A stretch of 5,263 nucleotides of DNA. Source: an uncultured bacterium. Lineage in GTDB: Bacteria; Actinomycetota; Thermoleophilia; BMS3ABIN01. The stretch spans positions 1 to 5,263 of the forward strand of contig CAJVWY010000098.1 of the NCBI GenBank assembly GCA_913009925.1, in the 5' to 3' direction. Shown here piece after piece: positions 5,200-5,263 of this stretch. The position numbers and the translations under genes were made by a program. Within the stretch, counting starts at the first letter, position 1, and each line of letters starts with the position of its first letter. Below the pieces are notes generated by a model. It was given only the letters and a program-made list of their open reading frames with translations. It ran no database searches and was not told the DNA's origin.

Positions 5200-5263
5200 A
5201 AAAAAAAAAAACAAACACACCACGGTATCTACACAGCGCGCTACAGCACCATACATCCCTGCC
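5200..5263. other. Post-adapter poly-A and low-quality read tail (artefact)
   Basis: Twelve A residues (5200-5211) follow directly after the adapter end, the usual signal when a read runs past the end of the molecule. The remaining 52 bases match no gene or element I know. Part of it (accac at 5219-5223 and atctacac at 5227-5234) resembles the forward P5 adapter with errors, so it may be a noisy adapter-derived read. No biological meaning should be assigned. Confidence 0.9.

Noticed and set aside
5200..5211. Poly-A run as a transcript tail or regulatory A-tract
   Set aside because: It abuts the end of a sequencing adapter and is explained by read-through past the library molecule.
4123..5256. 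377-codon open frame on the minus strand
   Set aside because: It is antisense to dapF and dapL and its N-terminus is translated adapter and read tail; no recognised domain, and the + strand genes are certain.

Overview
This is a GC-rich bacterial contig carrying six genes on the + strand in a close-packed row: miaB, amrB (Memo family), amrA (AMMECR1 family), miaA, dapF and the first fifth of dapL. It looks like a whole short-read contig rather than a cut from a larger one. Position 1 lies inside a repeated sequence, and the last 122 bases are sequencing-library artefact, not genome.

Organism: the order miaB - (extradiol-dioxygenase-fold protein) - miaA - dapF is, from memory, characteristic of Actinobacteria. 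MiaA also has the 'LT-Q-P' version of its substrate-site loop, which I associate with Actinobacteria such as Thermoleophilia. The use of DapL, and frequent ATA isoleucine codons despite high GC (six in dapF alone), argue against classical Mycobacterium/Streptomyces and suggest a deep-branching or uncultivated actinobacterial lineage. This placement is inference.

Layout: 1-126 is a non-coding, repeat-containing leader with a 23-bp direct repeat at exactly 100-bp spacing plus several inverted repeats. 166-1482 is miaB. 1560-2378 is amrB, with a strong Shine-Dalgarno. 2379-2500 is a 122-bp gap with a GC-rich hairpin. 2501-3031 is amrA. 3122-4054 is miaA, which overlaps dapF (4051-4917) by ATGA. 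dapL starts three bases after dapF at 4921 and is genuine only to 5141. 5142-5199 is the Illumina P5/universal adapter in reverse complement. 5200-5263 is a poly-A run and low-quality read tail.

How the genes work together: MiaA prenylates A37 of UNN-reading tRNAs (i6A) and MiaB methylthiolates it (ms2i6A), so both steps of one tRNA modification are encoded here. DapL makes LL-diaminopimelate directly from tetrahydrodipicolinate and DapF epimerises it to meso-DAP, giving two consecutive steps of the lysine/peptidoglycan pathway. AmrA and AmrB are two of the three partners of the widespread, poorly understood AmmeMemoRadiSam set. The third partner, radical SAM protein AmrS, is not in the window. 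Their place between the two ms2i6A enzymes is the main biological point of interest. I see no wholly new system, and the most striking 'odd' sequence is the adapter artefact.
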